DNA of 64,000 nt from Crambe crambe (lineage: Eukaryota; Porifera; Demospongiae; Poecilosclerida; Crambeidae): assembly GCA_963924555.1 (NCBI GenBank), contig OZ004582.1, positions 3,410,001 to 3,474,000 of the forward strand, in the 5' to 3' direction. Below, one piece after another: positions 32,214 to 43,992 of the stretch. Under the pieces are notes generated by a model that saw only the letters and a list, made by a program, of their open reading frames with translations, was not told the DNA's origin and did no database searches. Numbering within the stretch: position 1 is the stretch's first letter; each line of letters begins with the position of its first letter. Made by a program: the position numbers and the translations under genes.

Positions 32214-33092
32214 ATGACCACTATCCACGGTTCAGTTGCAGCGTTCGATCCCAGCAAAGAAGACTGGACGATTTACATCGAACGTCTGACCCAGTATTTT
32301 GTGGCAAATGATGTTAACGACGCAGAGAAGAAGCGAGCAATCCTCCTTTCAGCATGCGGCCCAGCTACTTTCAAGCTCATCCGGAGCCTGATAGGCGCAG
32401 AGGTGTTAGCGACCACAAGCTACACGGACATAGTTGCAAGGATGAAGGAACACTATGATCCAAAGCCCTCAGTAATTGTGCAAAGGTTTAAGTTCAACTC
32501 CCGTATTCGAGCGGTTGGAGAGACGATCGCTACTTATGTGGCAGCACTTCGAGAGCTCGCCCAGCACTGTGACTACAGGGAAACGTTATCCGATATGATT
32601 CGAGACAGGATAGTCTGTGGAGTGAACGACGAAAAGATCCAGAAGCGCCTGTTATCAGAAAGGGACTTGAGCTACGATAGGGCCATGGAGATCGCACTCG
32701 CTATGGAGGCAGCAGATAAGGACACTCGAGTACTGAATGCTCCTAGGCATACAACAGCAGAAGGGACGACACCACCATCAACGACACCCCCTACAGAAAA
32801 TGTACACTATAACTCAGAGAGAGGGGCCAGCAACAGTGGCAGGGAGGACAGGAAGGTAGTTTGCTACCGGTGTGGTGGGAATCATCTGGCTACTGTGTGC
32901 CGCTATAAGGACGTGGAGTGTCGCTCTTGCAGGAAGAAAGGCCATATCGCACGAATGTGTGGCAAGATCCCTGCTAAAGCCAGAGGTCAGAAGAGAAAGA
33001 AACCAACAATTATATCGAAGAGGAAGAAGAAGAAACAAATGAGTATTCAATGTTTGCACTCAAGGACACTAAGTCCAAAGACCCCTTTGTGA
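32214..33092 (+). CDS. gag: Gypsy Gag
   Basis: Begins at the ATG at 32214 just after the primer-binding region. It shows a capsid-like region (DWTIYIERLTQYFVANDV, VIVQRFKFNSRIR, DRIVCGVNDEKIQKRLL) and two CCHC knuckles (CYRCGGNHLATVC and CRSCRKKGHIARMC), then a Lys-rich tail. It overlaps the next frame by 43 nt in the -1 direction after an AAG-rich stretch, as expected for Gag-Pol production by ribosomal -1 frameshifting. The frame is intact. Confidence 0.92.
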   Translation: MTTIHGSVAAFDPSKEDWTIYIERLTQYFVANDVNDAEKKRAILLSACGPATFKLIRSLIGAEVLATTSYTDIVARMKEHYDPKPSVIVQRFKFNSRIRAVGETIATYVAALRELAQHCDYRETLSDMIRDRIVCGVNDEKIQKRLLSERDLSYDRAMEIALAMEAADKDTRVLNAPRHTTAEGTTPPSTTPPTENVHYNSERGASNSGREDRKVVCYRCGGNHLATVCRYKDVECRSCRKKGHIARMCGKIPAKARGQKRKKPTIISKRKKKKQMSIQCLHSRTLSPKTPL

Positions 33093-36000
33093 TAGACGTC
33101 CAGATCAATGGTGCGCCTGTGAAGATGGAATTGGACACGGGTGCATCACTTTCGGTGATATGTGAGCGTACCTACCAGCAGATCAACCAGACAGGATCTA
33201 CCTCCCTTCAGAGATCCAATGCCAAGTTGAAGACGTACACTGGTGAGGCCATTAATGTTTTGGGTAAGCGACCTGTCAAAGTGAGACAGGGTAACCAGGA
33301 GGCAGACCTGTGTGTGCATGTGGTTGCTGGGGAGGGGCCTGACTTGTTTGGCAGAGACTGGATGAATGAGTTTGGGGTTACTATAGATTCTATTCATGCA
33401 TTGAGTGCAGAGCCTTATTTGGAAGAGGTGCTAAATCAGCATGAAGACTTGTTTTCAGATGATTTAGGCTGTTTACAGGGAATGAAGGTGAACCTGCATG
33501 TGGACCCAGAGGCAGAACCCAAGTTTTATAAGCCAAGAAGTGTCCCCTATGCTCTAAAAGAGAAGGTGGGGAAAGAGCTGGAACGTCTCCAAAAATCAGG
33601 CATTATATCCCAAGTACAGTTCTCTAAGTGGGCAGCACCCATTGTCCCTGTGCAGAACAGGATGGGACAGTCAGGATTTGTGGTGATTACCGTGTCACCA
33701 TTAACCAAGCCACTAAATTGGATCCTTACCCATTGCCCAGGGTGGAGGAATTGTTCTCGGCCTTGTCAGGTGGGAAGTATTTCACAAAGTTAGATTTGGC
33801 TCATGCTTACCTCCAGTTGCCATTAGATGAAAAATCCCAGGAGTTGTGCACCATTAATACCCACAAGGGTTTGTTTCGTTACCACAGATTGCCATTTGGA
33901 GTCTCATCTGCTCCAGCCATATTCCAGCGGTGCATGGACAGCCTCATGCAAGGATTGAAGAACGTCTTCGTTTATATCGACGACATTCTGGTATCAGGTG
34001 CCTCAGTTGAAGATCACCTTGCTACCTTGAGGAAGGTAATGGAGAGGCTAACAGCTGCAAACCTGCGACTGAAGAAGTCCAAATGTTTTTTTCTGCGCAC
34101 CTCGATTGAGTATTTGGGACATGTCATCAATGAAAAAGGAATTCAGCCAACAGGAGAGAAGGTACAAGCAATTAGGGAAATGCCTAACCCCAAGAATGTA
34201 ACAGAGCTAAGGTCCTTCCTGGGGATCATTAACTATTATGGGAAGTTTCTCCCTAATCTCTCATCAAGGCTAGCTCCCTTGTATAAGCTCCTGTGTAAGG
34301 ATGCTCGTTGGTCATGGGGAAACCCACAAGAAACAGCTTTCCAGGAAGCTAAAAAGGCCTTACAAACTGACTCACTATTAGTGCATTATGACCCATCTAA
34401 ACCCCTAATATTGGCTTGTGATGCTTCCCAGTACGGGATAGGGGCGGTCCTGTCACACGAACTGGACAAGGGGTTGGAAAGGCCTATTGCATATATATCA
34501 CGTACACTTACTTCAGCAGAAAGAAAGTACTCTCAGTTGGAGAAGGAGGGACTAGCAATAATATTTGGAGTAACTCGGTTTCACAATTATTTGTATGGCA
34601 GAAAATTTGCTATAGAGTCGGACCATCAACCACTGTCGTATCTGTTCAATGAAGTTCGGGGAATCCCCCAGATGGCATCAGCACGCATCCAACGATGGGC
34701 CCTCACCCTCAGTGCATACTCCTACACTATTCGTTACAAAGCCGGACAAAGGTTGGCCAATGCTGACGCTTTCAGTCGTCTTCCGAGACCCGTAACTACA
34801 TCGGACGACAAGCTACCTGGTGACCTGGTACAACTCGTGAACCATATGTCCTCTACTAGTCTTCGCTCAGCGGCTGTGAAAAGCTGGACATCAACAGATC
34901 CAGTATTGTCGAAGGTGAGACACTACCTAATGACAGGGTGGCCATCAGAAATCACTGATAAACAGTTCAAACCTTACAAGCAAAGAGCAAACGAGCTGAG
35001 TGTTCTGGACGGGTGTATCCTGTGGGGTTCCAGGGTTGTAGTACCACCCCAAGGAAGAAAGTCAGTTCTTGCAGAGTTACACGAGACACACCCTGGTGCT
35101 GGAAAGATGAAGTCTCTGGCACGCAACTATGTGTGGTGGCCACGAATGGACGCCGAGATTGAGGACATGGTTAAACAGTGCAGCACCTGCCAAGAGACAA
35201 GACCTGCACCAGCAGCGGCACCACTCCACCCCTGGGAGTGGCCGTCCAGGCCCTGGAGCAGACTACACCTAGATTTTGCCGGACCCTGGATGGGCCATCA
35301 GTTTCTTGTGATCGTTGACTCCCACTCAAAGTGGTTGGACGCACACATTATGTCATCTATATCTGCAGCCAAGACAATAGAGAAACTCAGGGAAGTTTTT
35401 TCTATCCACGGTCTCCCTCAAAAGATTGTTACCGATAATGGCTCAGCCTTCACTAGTCGAGAGTTCGGTGAATTCATGAAGGAGAATGGAATACTTCATG
35501 TAACGTCAGCACCGTACCACCCTGCCACGAACGGTTTGGCGGAGAGAGGGGTACAAACATTGAAACAAGGAGTGAAGAAGACCCCAGGGGAATCAATACA
35601 GGAACGACTCTCAAAATTCCTTTTCAAGTACAGGTTGACGCCTCATTCGACTACAGGGATAGCACCCTCAGAAATGCTCATGGGAAGAAAGTTAAGGTCA
35701 CGCCTCGACCTTTTATGGCCTGATGTGGCGGAGAAAGTCCAGAAACATCAAGAGAAACAAAAAGTGAACCATGATAATGGACGACCCCTCAGAGAGTTCA
35801 AGGTTCAGGATACAGTGTACGTTGAGAACTTTTCAGTATCTCATCCCTTACCGAAATGGCTGCCAGGTACTGTCATAGAGATTGTTGGCTCACGTTCCTA
35901 CCGAGTGGAACTACTGGATGGATGTGGTATCGTGAGACGTCATGTTGACAGCATTCGTTCGCGGGTTCCTCAAGAAACCCCTCAAGCACAAGAACCTGAT

Positions 36001-36249
36001 GTTCAGGGACCTGATTTACCTCCAAGCAGACCTGCTGTTCCAGCAGCAGCTGAGGATATCCCTGAAGTTGAGCAGCCTATGGGACCAGATCATACTCCTG
36101 AGCCTGAGGACTCCACTCCCTCGATGCCGGAGCCTGAGCACTCAACCCCTGCCACACCTGAGCTGCAACAGGAGCCAGAACGACCTGCACGTCGCTCAGA
36201 GCGATCTCGACAGCCTCCTGATTGGTATGGTGACTTACGATTTTACTGA
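33050..36249 (+). pseudogene. pol: Gypsy Pol (protease, RT, RNase H, integrase), one frameshift
   Basis: Protease with ELDTGASLSVI at about 33127; RT with LPFGVSSAPAIFQRCMD and YIDDILV; RNase H with ACDASQYGIGAVLSHEL; integrase with the HHCC zinc domain (H..H...CSTCQ), LDFAGPW, TDNGSAF and a later Glu in AERGVQ, then a Pro/Glu-rich tail. The frame changes once near 33655-33665 (VPVQN to DGTVRICGDYR) by loss of one base, separating protease from RT. Otherwise it is open to the stop at 36249. With nearly identical LTRs, this is a recent insertion. Confidence 0.9.
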
Positions 36250-36272
36250 GTGTAAACTTAAGGGAGGAGGAG

Positions 36273-36474
36273 TGTTATGGACGATAACTGGAACAGTATC
36301 ATCATGTTTACTTGTGTATTGTCATTATTATTCTTTTGTGGTCAATTGTGTGTGGTCATGTGATAAGCTAGCTATAAGTAGAGATTTATTATCATCATAG
36401 CTCAGTGTGCACTTTAAAGGGGTTTCTAAGATCTCTTTACTTGGGCTGCGGCTAAAGCGTGCAAAGACATTACA
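36273..36474 (+). repeat. 3' LTR of the Gypsy element
   Basis: Same 202-bp length as the 5' copy, preceded by the polypurine tract and followed by the ACTAG duplication. Confidence 0.95.
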
Positions 36475-36479
36475 ACTAG

Positions 36480-37378
36480 GACCTCAACAGCTCATCAACA
36501 GGTGGTTGACTGTTCCCATGAGGTCAACCGCAGTGTTGATGAGCTGTATACTGTTGATAGGACAGTGCTTTGACTAGAAGCTGCAGGGTTGGGTAATAAC
36601 GTGATGACTGACCAGTGTGCTGCCATGTGGATAGTAAACTGATCCCTTTTCCCATTTTCCTCTCTAGAAGGCTATGCCAGTATACTTGATTTGCAGTGTA
36701 TGGAAATATGACTGATATTCCAATGACTAAGTCTGTAAGATATCTCAAATGACTAACAAACCAACTGACAGAATAACACAGAGAGAGGAATTCATATAGT
36801 AACTATGTCACTGCTAGCTGTCTCAGAAGGGGGAAAATGTGTTAAAAGGTGTGACATGATTACAACCCTCCAGTCCATAGCGAAGCCACTGAATGGCGAA
36901 TGAAAACCACCTCTATGGCACTTTACTCTCTTTTAATGCCTGGGGTTAATGTTATCCGAAACGAGCCTAGACTAACACCTGGCTGTACCATGACACGTAA
37001 TTCTCGTCACTATAGGCATATCATCTGACTCTACGGAAAATATCAATTCGGGGTTCTCCCCAAAGGGTGTTCAATACCACTCTGATGGGGCCCATTGTAT
37101 TTGAATAGCCACGTGAATATCAAAATCCTTTAATGTGGCTTCACTGGTTGGCAGGAATAATTCTTTGATGTGAATTTTAGTACACCTCGTGGGCCCAGTT
37201 TGGAAATATGGATTATTGAAATTAGGTATGATGGCAATCATTATTTCAATGTTTGGTTAGTCACACTGAGCCGAAGTTCTGGACATCTGCATTTTAGTTT
37301 TCATGGATGCATGCATAGTTTTCATGCACGCTAGAGTAATAGCTAATGTACAGTATGCTGTCCTCTTTGTTTTCACAG
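36480..37378. other. Unassigned stretch, no gene recognised
   Basis: Mixed-composition DNA between the Gypsy element and an acceptor-like TTTTCACAG at 37378. Only short open frames without domains. Confidence 0.35.
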
Positions 37379-37820
37379 TGTGAAAAATAAGAGAGATATT
37401 TTACTAAGTAAAAGAATCAAAGGAGAATCTATATCATATTCACAAGAAGCCTTTATTGAACCTATAAAGGCATGGCATTTACACCAGCCATCGATTGAAT
37501 CTAAACCAAAGCTACAAGTTGATTGTATAATTGCAAGTAAAACCAGTGACAATCTTGATACCTTGCAAGTACCAGAGAAATCACTCCTCAAACCACATGT
37601 GACAGTCGAGGGTAGAAATCAAACTTTATTCACGCTTTGTACTTTTGAAAAAAAAAAGTTCGAAAAGCAGAAATTTTTATTGTAGAGCATCAGTCATGAC
37701 AAAAGTAAACTTTGACTAAAACGTGAATAAAGTTTGATTTCTACCCTCGACTGTCACGTAGAGCTGCTTGGTGCAATATTTGAAAGAATTGGATCCAAGT
37801 ATGACCTTTTCACAGTATAA
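37379..37820 (+). pseudogene. Terminal exon of an unknown gene, split by a small inverted-repeat element
   Basis: After a pyrimidine-rich acceptor the frame reads VKNKRDILLSKRI...SLLKPH to 37598. Skipping the 159-bp inverted-repeat element (37599-37757), it continues VELLGAIFERIGSKYDLFTV and stops at 37820. The continuity of sense across the element is the evidence; the protein is not recognised. Confidence 0.4.
37599..37757. mobile_element. 159-bp MITE with about 35-bp inverted repeats
   Basis: GTGACAGTCGAGGGTAGAAA at 37599 is mirrored at 37757, and the repeats extend to TTTATTCACG. No clear target duplication. Internal A-rich loop. Confidence 0.85.
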
Positions 37821-38110
37821 TAATACCCTAAAGCATATTTTTGGATATAGGGACATCTCTAAATTTGCATGGTACAGTTAATTTTTTGTTCTACTACTAA
37901 AATGCGGTATCCGCGAAAATTTAAATATTCGCCATGCATAAAAATTATTGCGAAAATATAAAACGCGAAGATAAAATGAGTGCACAATTTCAATATACAT
38001 ATCGTAACATATGCAAGCACATACAAGCACTTAGCATGGACCATGCAAGTACCTGCTTGGCACATGCTTCTTAACTGAAAACAGCTGCATTCACTGAGAA
38101 GGAAACTAGG
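37821..38110. other. AT-rich spacer
   Basis: No gene recognised; it ends at the left terminal repeat of the second hAT. Confidence 0.35.
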
Positions 38111-40779
38111 CATTGGCGGATTTAGTATGGAGCAAAAGGGGCAGGTGCACCCCCACGTCACCACTGAGCCGACACACCCCTCACACATTAATTCTTATTA
38201 GCGCTCAATGGTACCTACCTACCTGAGTTAGCTAGCTGGAATGGAGGCGAGGAAGCAGAGGAAGATCAATGATTTTTTTAGGTGAGTATTCTAGCTTGCT
38301 AGATAGATTGGTAGCAGTAGCGGAGCCTACAATACTAGCAGTTCAAATTATGAGTCTGTCTATGATCGCAGATTGGCATAATTCACTACCGTAGCTACAT
38401 AGCTATTTATTGAAGGTGCTATATTTTTAGACAAGATTCGGAAAGTAGCTACTCAGCCTCTGTATTGTGTGAAGATATGAATCAGGATGAAGAGTTGAAT
38501 CATGACAGTCCACAGACCAATCTATGAGTGTTACATTATTGGAGAGCCATCACCCTCAAATGAATGATATTGGTGCTGTGGATGTCAGTAAGCTAAACAA
38601 TGATGAAAAATGTTCTTTGCTGAATAAGCACTTTGTACCTCATGAAGGTTACAAATTTCCAGTGGCTACTGATAGTCAAGGGAAAAGGGACAGTACCTTG
38701 GTATTCTAGTCTCTCGTCCCCTTGATAATTTTCGCAAGGCTACTGAAATTCTCAAAGAACATTTTGTTGGTAAAGATGGTAAAGGTAAACTTTCTCATTT
38801 CAATGCTGTTACAGATGCACAGATATTTATCAGTCATATGACAAGAAACTCACTACCCATTGATTTGGCCTTAAACAATTCTCTATCTTGGCAGGTCGAG
38901 TTCAATCGAAAGGTACTAAAATCAGTATTTAAATCTGTAATTTTTTGTGGATATCAAAATATACCTTTACGTGGGCATCGTGATGATCAGACATCAACTA
39001 GTTTGAATAAGGGAAATTTTTTAGCATTGTTAGAATTTCGATCTGAGGCTGGTGATTCTGTGCTTTGTGATCATTTCCAAAATGCTTCAAGTAGAGCTAC
39101 TTACACATCAAAAACAATTCAAAATGAGGTAATTGAAATATGTGGGGAGTACATCAGAAACAAATTATTAGCTGAAGTAAAGTCTGCTAAGTATTTTTCA
39201 ATAATGGCCGATGAAGCTAGTGACTCTTCAAATAAGGAACAGTTATCTTTAGTATTGCGATTTGTGGATGATTAGGGAGGAGTTTTTAGGTTTTAAGGAG
39301 TGTGAATCAGGAACTTCTGGAGAAGCATTGACAAAAATGATTACTGATTGTATAACAAAAGATTGGGGTTTGAATATAGAGTTTCTTTGTGCCCAAGCTT
39401 ATGATGGTGCTGGTGCAATGGCAGGGAAGACTAAAGGAGTTGCTTCCAGGATCACTAGCATGTACCCAAAAGCAATCTACACACATTGTTCTTCATTGTG
39501 CCTCTCTACCCAGCGTATTCTACAGAGATCCTTGGAAATCTCTGAATTTGCTGAATGAATCTGCTCAACGTATTTGTCAAGTAGCAATTGCCTTTTTGGA
39601 GAGTTACTGAAGAACCTTGATATGGAAGAGGCCACATCAAGAACATGTAAGCAAGAAGGTTTTTTGTTATAATAAGAGTGATTATCAACCGAAATTCCGT
39701 CATGGCTCTGAGGTATGACTGTGCATTGCTAATTGTGTCCCTATTCCAATTACCAGCTGGAGCTTCAATGATTTCTTCAAAACATGAAACAATTCCTTCA
39801 TACAAATCCCAGAAAGCTTCAAAAGCACCTCAGTATAAAATTACAGGGCAAGTGGCAAGATATTGTTCGAGCATACAGCAATATTCAATCTACCAAGCTC
39901 TCTTTAGAGGATATCAGAAAAAATATTGATTCTTTTCACTCCAGGTGGTATGATGAAGCTTGTACATTTGCTAATAAGATAAATGTTCAGCCTAGCATTC
40001 CAAGAATTAATTCACGGCAAACTGCACAAGCCAATACACCTATGACATCATCCAAAGAATATCATAAGTGTGTGATTACCATACCTGTTCTTGACCAGTT
40101 GATTTCAGAGTTTAATGATCGCTTTGACGAGTATAATTCTAAAGCTTTAATAGCACTAAAGCTTTTACCCCCCTCAATGTATGAACTAGATGAACCCTTA
40201 ACTGATAAAGATCTTAGAGATTTTCTCGATTTGTATGATGGAGAATTACCATCTATTTCTACCTTAAATACTGAGTTACATGCTTAGTTTATTAAATGGA
40301 AACAAGACAAGTCAGCTAGTGATGCTTACTCAACAATTGGAAAAGTTCTAATAGTGGCTGACAGTGATTTATATCCCAATCTCCACATAATTTTTTGTAT
40401 TCTTGCAACTCAACCCGTTACTACATGTGAATGTGAACGTTCTATTAGTAAACTTAAACTTGTGAAATCAGTTTTAAGAACAACTATGAGCGAAGAAAGA
40501 TTTAATGGTCTCACTATGTTATCTGTACACAAAGATTTGAAGTTGGATTTAGATGAACTAGTGGATATATTTGCTAAGAAACAACCCAGAAGACTAAAAT
40601 TATCAAATATCTTATCAGATTAATATATATTTATATTAAATAAATTTGTGTGTTATGTTTATGCGTCAAGTGGGCACGGTTGATCCAAAAAGGGTGTGGC
40701 TAAGCAAAAATTTTTCCACGCGCAGATATTTTTCTCTACATAAAATGCACCCCCTTTATGAATTCTGGATCCACCCCTG
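38111..40779 (+). mobile_element. Decayed hAT transposon (second copy type)
   Basis: Left end CATTGGCGGATTTAG at 38111; right end, inverted, CAGGGGTGGATCCAG at 40779. The ends resemble those of the hAT at 24.8 kb but have diverged. No convincing target duplication. Confidence 0.75.
38241..40623 (+). pseudogene. hAT transposase, ZMYM1/DUF4371-like, multiple frameshifts
   Basis: Exon 1 38241-38281 (MEARKQRKINDFF, donor AG|GTGAGT); a second exon after TTTTTAG at about 38430 reads an acidic stretch and hits a stop. Later pieces in several frames: LRGHRDD, ATYTSKTIQNEVIEICGEY, KYFSIMADEASDSSNKEQL, AYDGAGAMAG, then ATQPVTTCECERSISKLK (dimerisation motif). The His-rich HCAAH-equivalent segment is frameshifted. 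Clearly non-functional and older than the copy at 25.0-27.6 kb. Confidence 0.85.
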
Positions 40780-41050
40780 GTTAGATTTAACTTGATATAC
40801 TTTCTAGTAATAGTTTCACAATTTTAGTGTAGACTTGAATAAATGGCAAGGATGTATAAATTGATGGTTATGCTAGCAACTGATTGGACCAAGTGTAAGA
40901 CACCTTCGATGCCCGCTAGAATCAAAGCATAATGATCAAGGATCTGGTTATACTTCCATTGCTGATCTGCTTCTGGTTGGTTGCCTGCCACCATCATTGA
41001 ATTTATCATGAAGGTATTGGGATTGCAGCATCAGCACAACGCTAAGTGCC

Positions 41051-41690
41051 ATGACTCCTGCAGACTTAAGACCCAGTTACGATGAGCAGAAAAGAAGAGA
41101 AGATGTTGATATGATGGTTGCTAGTTCTTCGCTGCAGGTTACATGTAGAATCCTTGATGGTGTTGCCATTGTAAATATGTTGAGACAAGGTTCTGTGAAG
41201 ACGTTTGAAGGATACGCAAGTGGAGTTTTTTTGCCATACATCTCAGCACAGCTTCAACAAGTAACCCGACTTGAGACCACTAAACAGATTTTCAGTACAC
41301 ACAACAAAAACGTACTTTGCACAAACCATCAACAAGATATATCAAGTCTGTCACCATGTACGCATGAAGAGGCAGACACTTGGATTTTCCTTCACCTGGA
41401 AGATGCTATCCGTCAAGGTCACAACTTGGTATCAATTCACACTGTTGATACTGATGTTGTAGTTTTGCAAATAGCAGCAGCATGCACATCGGCTCAATAT
41501 CAGAGAGTTGTGGATTGCTTTTGGAGTTGGGAAGGGTTTCGGTACATTGCAGATAGCCTCAGCACTTGGTCCAGATCGATGTATTGCATTACCTGCATTT
41601 CATGCCTTCACAGGGTGTGATACTGTATCTTTCTTTGGAGGTCGAGGGAAGAGAACAGCCTGGCCGTTCTGACTCAAGATTGTTTGTAGA
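41051..41690 (+). pseudogene. Conserved transposon-associated gene of unknown function, internally deleted
   Basis: Reads DGVAIVNMLRQGSVKTF, FLPYISAQLQQVTRLE, CTHEEADTWIFLHLEDA, TVDTDVVVLQIA and, in a shifted frame, FTGCDTVSFFGGRGKRTAW. These motifs recur in uncharacterised ORFs of sponges and cnidarians (from memory, no name). Relative to that pattern a segment between TRLE and TTKQ is missing. It abuts the DIRS-like remnant on the opposite strand. Confidence 0.5.
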
Positions 41691-43069
41691 TTCTCTTGTA
41701 GGTGCCTGTAAAATAGCGGCGCTATTGCGATCGCCTGAGTCGTGGCGTTCAACTTCCCCAGGAATCTGGATAGTTCCAGCGCTGAGACTGTCTCTGCTCT
41801 GATACTCCGTATCTTTTGTCCTGGGAGTCTCAGCTCCATCTACTGAGAATCTACTGTGAAGCCCAGGAAGTCTATCATCTGGGTTGGTTTTAGTTGGGAT
41901 TTTGGGTAGTTGATCACAAATCCCAGGTTCTCCAGAAGGTATAAGAGGGCTGCTGTCTGATCCCTTACCTGTGACTCTGTCTCTGTATGTCGTCTATGTA
42001 TATGATAAGACGAATGCCCATGTTCCTTAGGATCACCACCACTGCCCTGGTTATCTTGGTAAAGACCCAGGGAGCACATGACAGACCAAAAGGTAGGCAG
42101 TTGAACTGATATGTCTTGTTTCTCCATCTGAAGCGGAGAAATTTCCTGTCCTCTGGACATATTGGTACTGAGAAATATGCATCTTTTAGGTCTACTTTCG
42201 TCATTGTTTCATGATGTCTTTCAATACTAGAATTCCCTCCATCTTGAAATGGTGGGGTTGAACAAAGCTGTTTAGGAATTTCAGATTGATTACCGGTCTC
42301 TGACCACCGTCTTTTTTGGGGACTAGGAAGCGGTTTGAATGGAACCCATCCTCCGGATGTCTGTGTACTATTTCCACTGCCCCCTTTCTTGTCATCTTTG
42401 AACCTCTTCGTTCAGATATATCATTATATTGGTGTGGTCTTCCACACCAGTCAATTCTGTACCTGTTTATGGCCTGTATCACCCACTGATCCTTGGTTAT
42501 GTTAGTATTAAATAACCTGAGTCTGCCTGCAAAGGGAGCTCTTTTCTTCTGTCCCACTATATCCACTACACCGAGTGATTTTAGTTTTCCCACTGAGTTC
42601 CAATCAGAATAGTAATTTTGGGAAAATATAATACAAGAGGAAGGGATTCAAATACACAATAATTACTTATCACAGATAAGTTATTGGGGTCAGTTTCTGT
42701 GGTGGGTTCTTCTGGAAGGTCCCCTTCCCTTTGAAGTTCTGATAGCTCCCACCGTTCTTGTATGCCTTCCCCCTCTTGTGGTGAATCTGCCTGAGGTTCC
42801 CCCTTTGAAATTGTTGTATTGGGGTGGATAACCTCCTCCTTTTCGCTGGCGGCTGGCCTGACGAAAATTTTGGCTTCCACTCCGTGATACCTTGTCAAGG
42901 CAGCGTAGCTGCTCTTCATGCTCTTTTGCCTCCTTGCAGAACTTTTCTCCGAAAAGATGCTGTCTCTCTCTGCGAGATCTGCAATTTTTGGATTCATATC
43001 CATGATAGCTGCCTTCCTCCTGTCCCGGGACAGCTGTGCAGAGGCATTGCCAATGAATTGCAATGCCAT
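41691..43069 (-). pseudogene. DIRS/Ngaro-like retrotransposon remnant (Gag tail and reverse transcriptase)
   Basis: From 43069 on the minus strand: ALQFIGNASAQLSRDRRKA, typical of the DIRS Gag C-terminus, then RT motifs FLVPKKDGGQRPVINLK, HFKMEGI, TKVDLKDAYFSVPI, LPFGLSCAPWVFTK, IYIDDI, DFLGFTVDS and ALELSRFLGKLNATTQAI. Three frame changes and a deletion (between KDIMKQ and TKVDLK) disable it. RNase H, methyltransferase and tyrosine recombinase are not seen, so the family call rests on the RT. Confidence 0.75.
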
Positions 43070-43130
43070 TCTTGCTGCTTCAGCAGCTGTTTTGGAAGTG
43101 AGTTCCTCCTTTTATTAGTACTACAAACTA

Positions 43131-43985
43131 GCTGATTGAGCTAGGAAGCTAGGCTAAACACGTTGATATGGGAGACTGAGCCCTTCTGAATTATAATCTA
43201 GATACAATCAACTGATTGCCACAGGTAGAAAACATGAAAACAGTAATCTTCTGCCCAGAGTGGCAGTAGGGGGAGCCAGTCAAGCACTCCAGAAAATCCT
43301 GGATTTCTGAAAACAAAGACACTGTAAAACATTAAAGTTAGTCTTGCTAGACAATTGGATTCATAAGTGGCCACCATTGGGGAATGAAGTCTTGGGGTGT
43401 AATCTGGATCATATACAGGTCATGTTTACAGTTTCCCAACAGTGTTCCCTTTTATTCACTACTCTTGCTGACAGTAATCAATTTAGCAGACACTCCACAC
43501 ACAAATAATGTTATGTTGGCTTACAATCCAAGGCACTGAAGTTTACAATAATAAATTCATTCGTATCAATATCACATGCCATCTTCTCTTTCTAAGACAT
43601 TGCCACATACATAATATTACTACGTAATTTCTGCTGTGTAGAGATAGTTCAGCAAGTTCAGAGCTTAGACTAAAGTAGAAAGGTTTTAATACTAAAGCTA
43701 GCTAGTCAGCCATGTGCACAGAAAATCTAAGAGCAGAGTTGTGTGGGAAATCACAAGCTTGCAAATGAACTAAGCTATCCATGCTACCTTCGGTACCTTG
43801 TTGCTCTTCCCTAGGCTTTAGGTGGCACTTCACAGCATGAACTAGCTCTGACTCAGTTGGAAACCCTGCCCCCTGTGCAGCATGATTTCTATTTGAAACG
43901 AAATTACTGAAGTGGAAGTATGTTGGCCACTGAAATTTCATGCCATGCAACAATATCCTAGGCCCCAGATCCCAAATTAATGCAC
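43131..43985. other. Unassigned stretch
   Basis: No coherent exon recognised on either strand. Short frames at 43702-43953 (-) have no domain. Confidence 0.3.
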
Positions 43986-43992
43986 ACCTAAC

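Larger units (their letters stand above)
31978..36474 (+). mobile_element. Full-length Ty3/Gypsy LTR retrotransposon
   Basis: Two 202-bp LTRs (31978-32179, 36273-36474) beginning TG and ending CA, flanked by ACTAG on both sides (31973-31977, 36475-36479). A primer-binding-like TGGCGACGAGGAT follows the 5' LTR, and the polypurine tract AAGGGAGGAGGAG precedes the 3' LTR. Gene order gag, protease, RT, RNase H, integrase. Confidence 0.95.

Noticed and set aside
37599-37757. Target duplication for the 159-bp MITE
   Set aside because: Flanks (ACAT / GTAG) do not match at any plausible length.
38106-40784. Target duplication for the second hAT
   Set aside because: Flanks CTAGG and GTTAG are not a convincing duplication.
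42201-42595. An intron in the DIRS-like RT before TKVDLK
   Set aside because: No consensus splice sites; the missing residues fit a short deletion.
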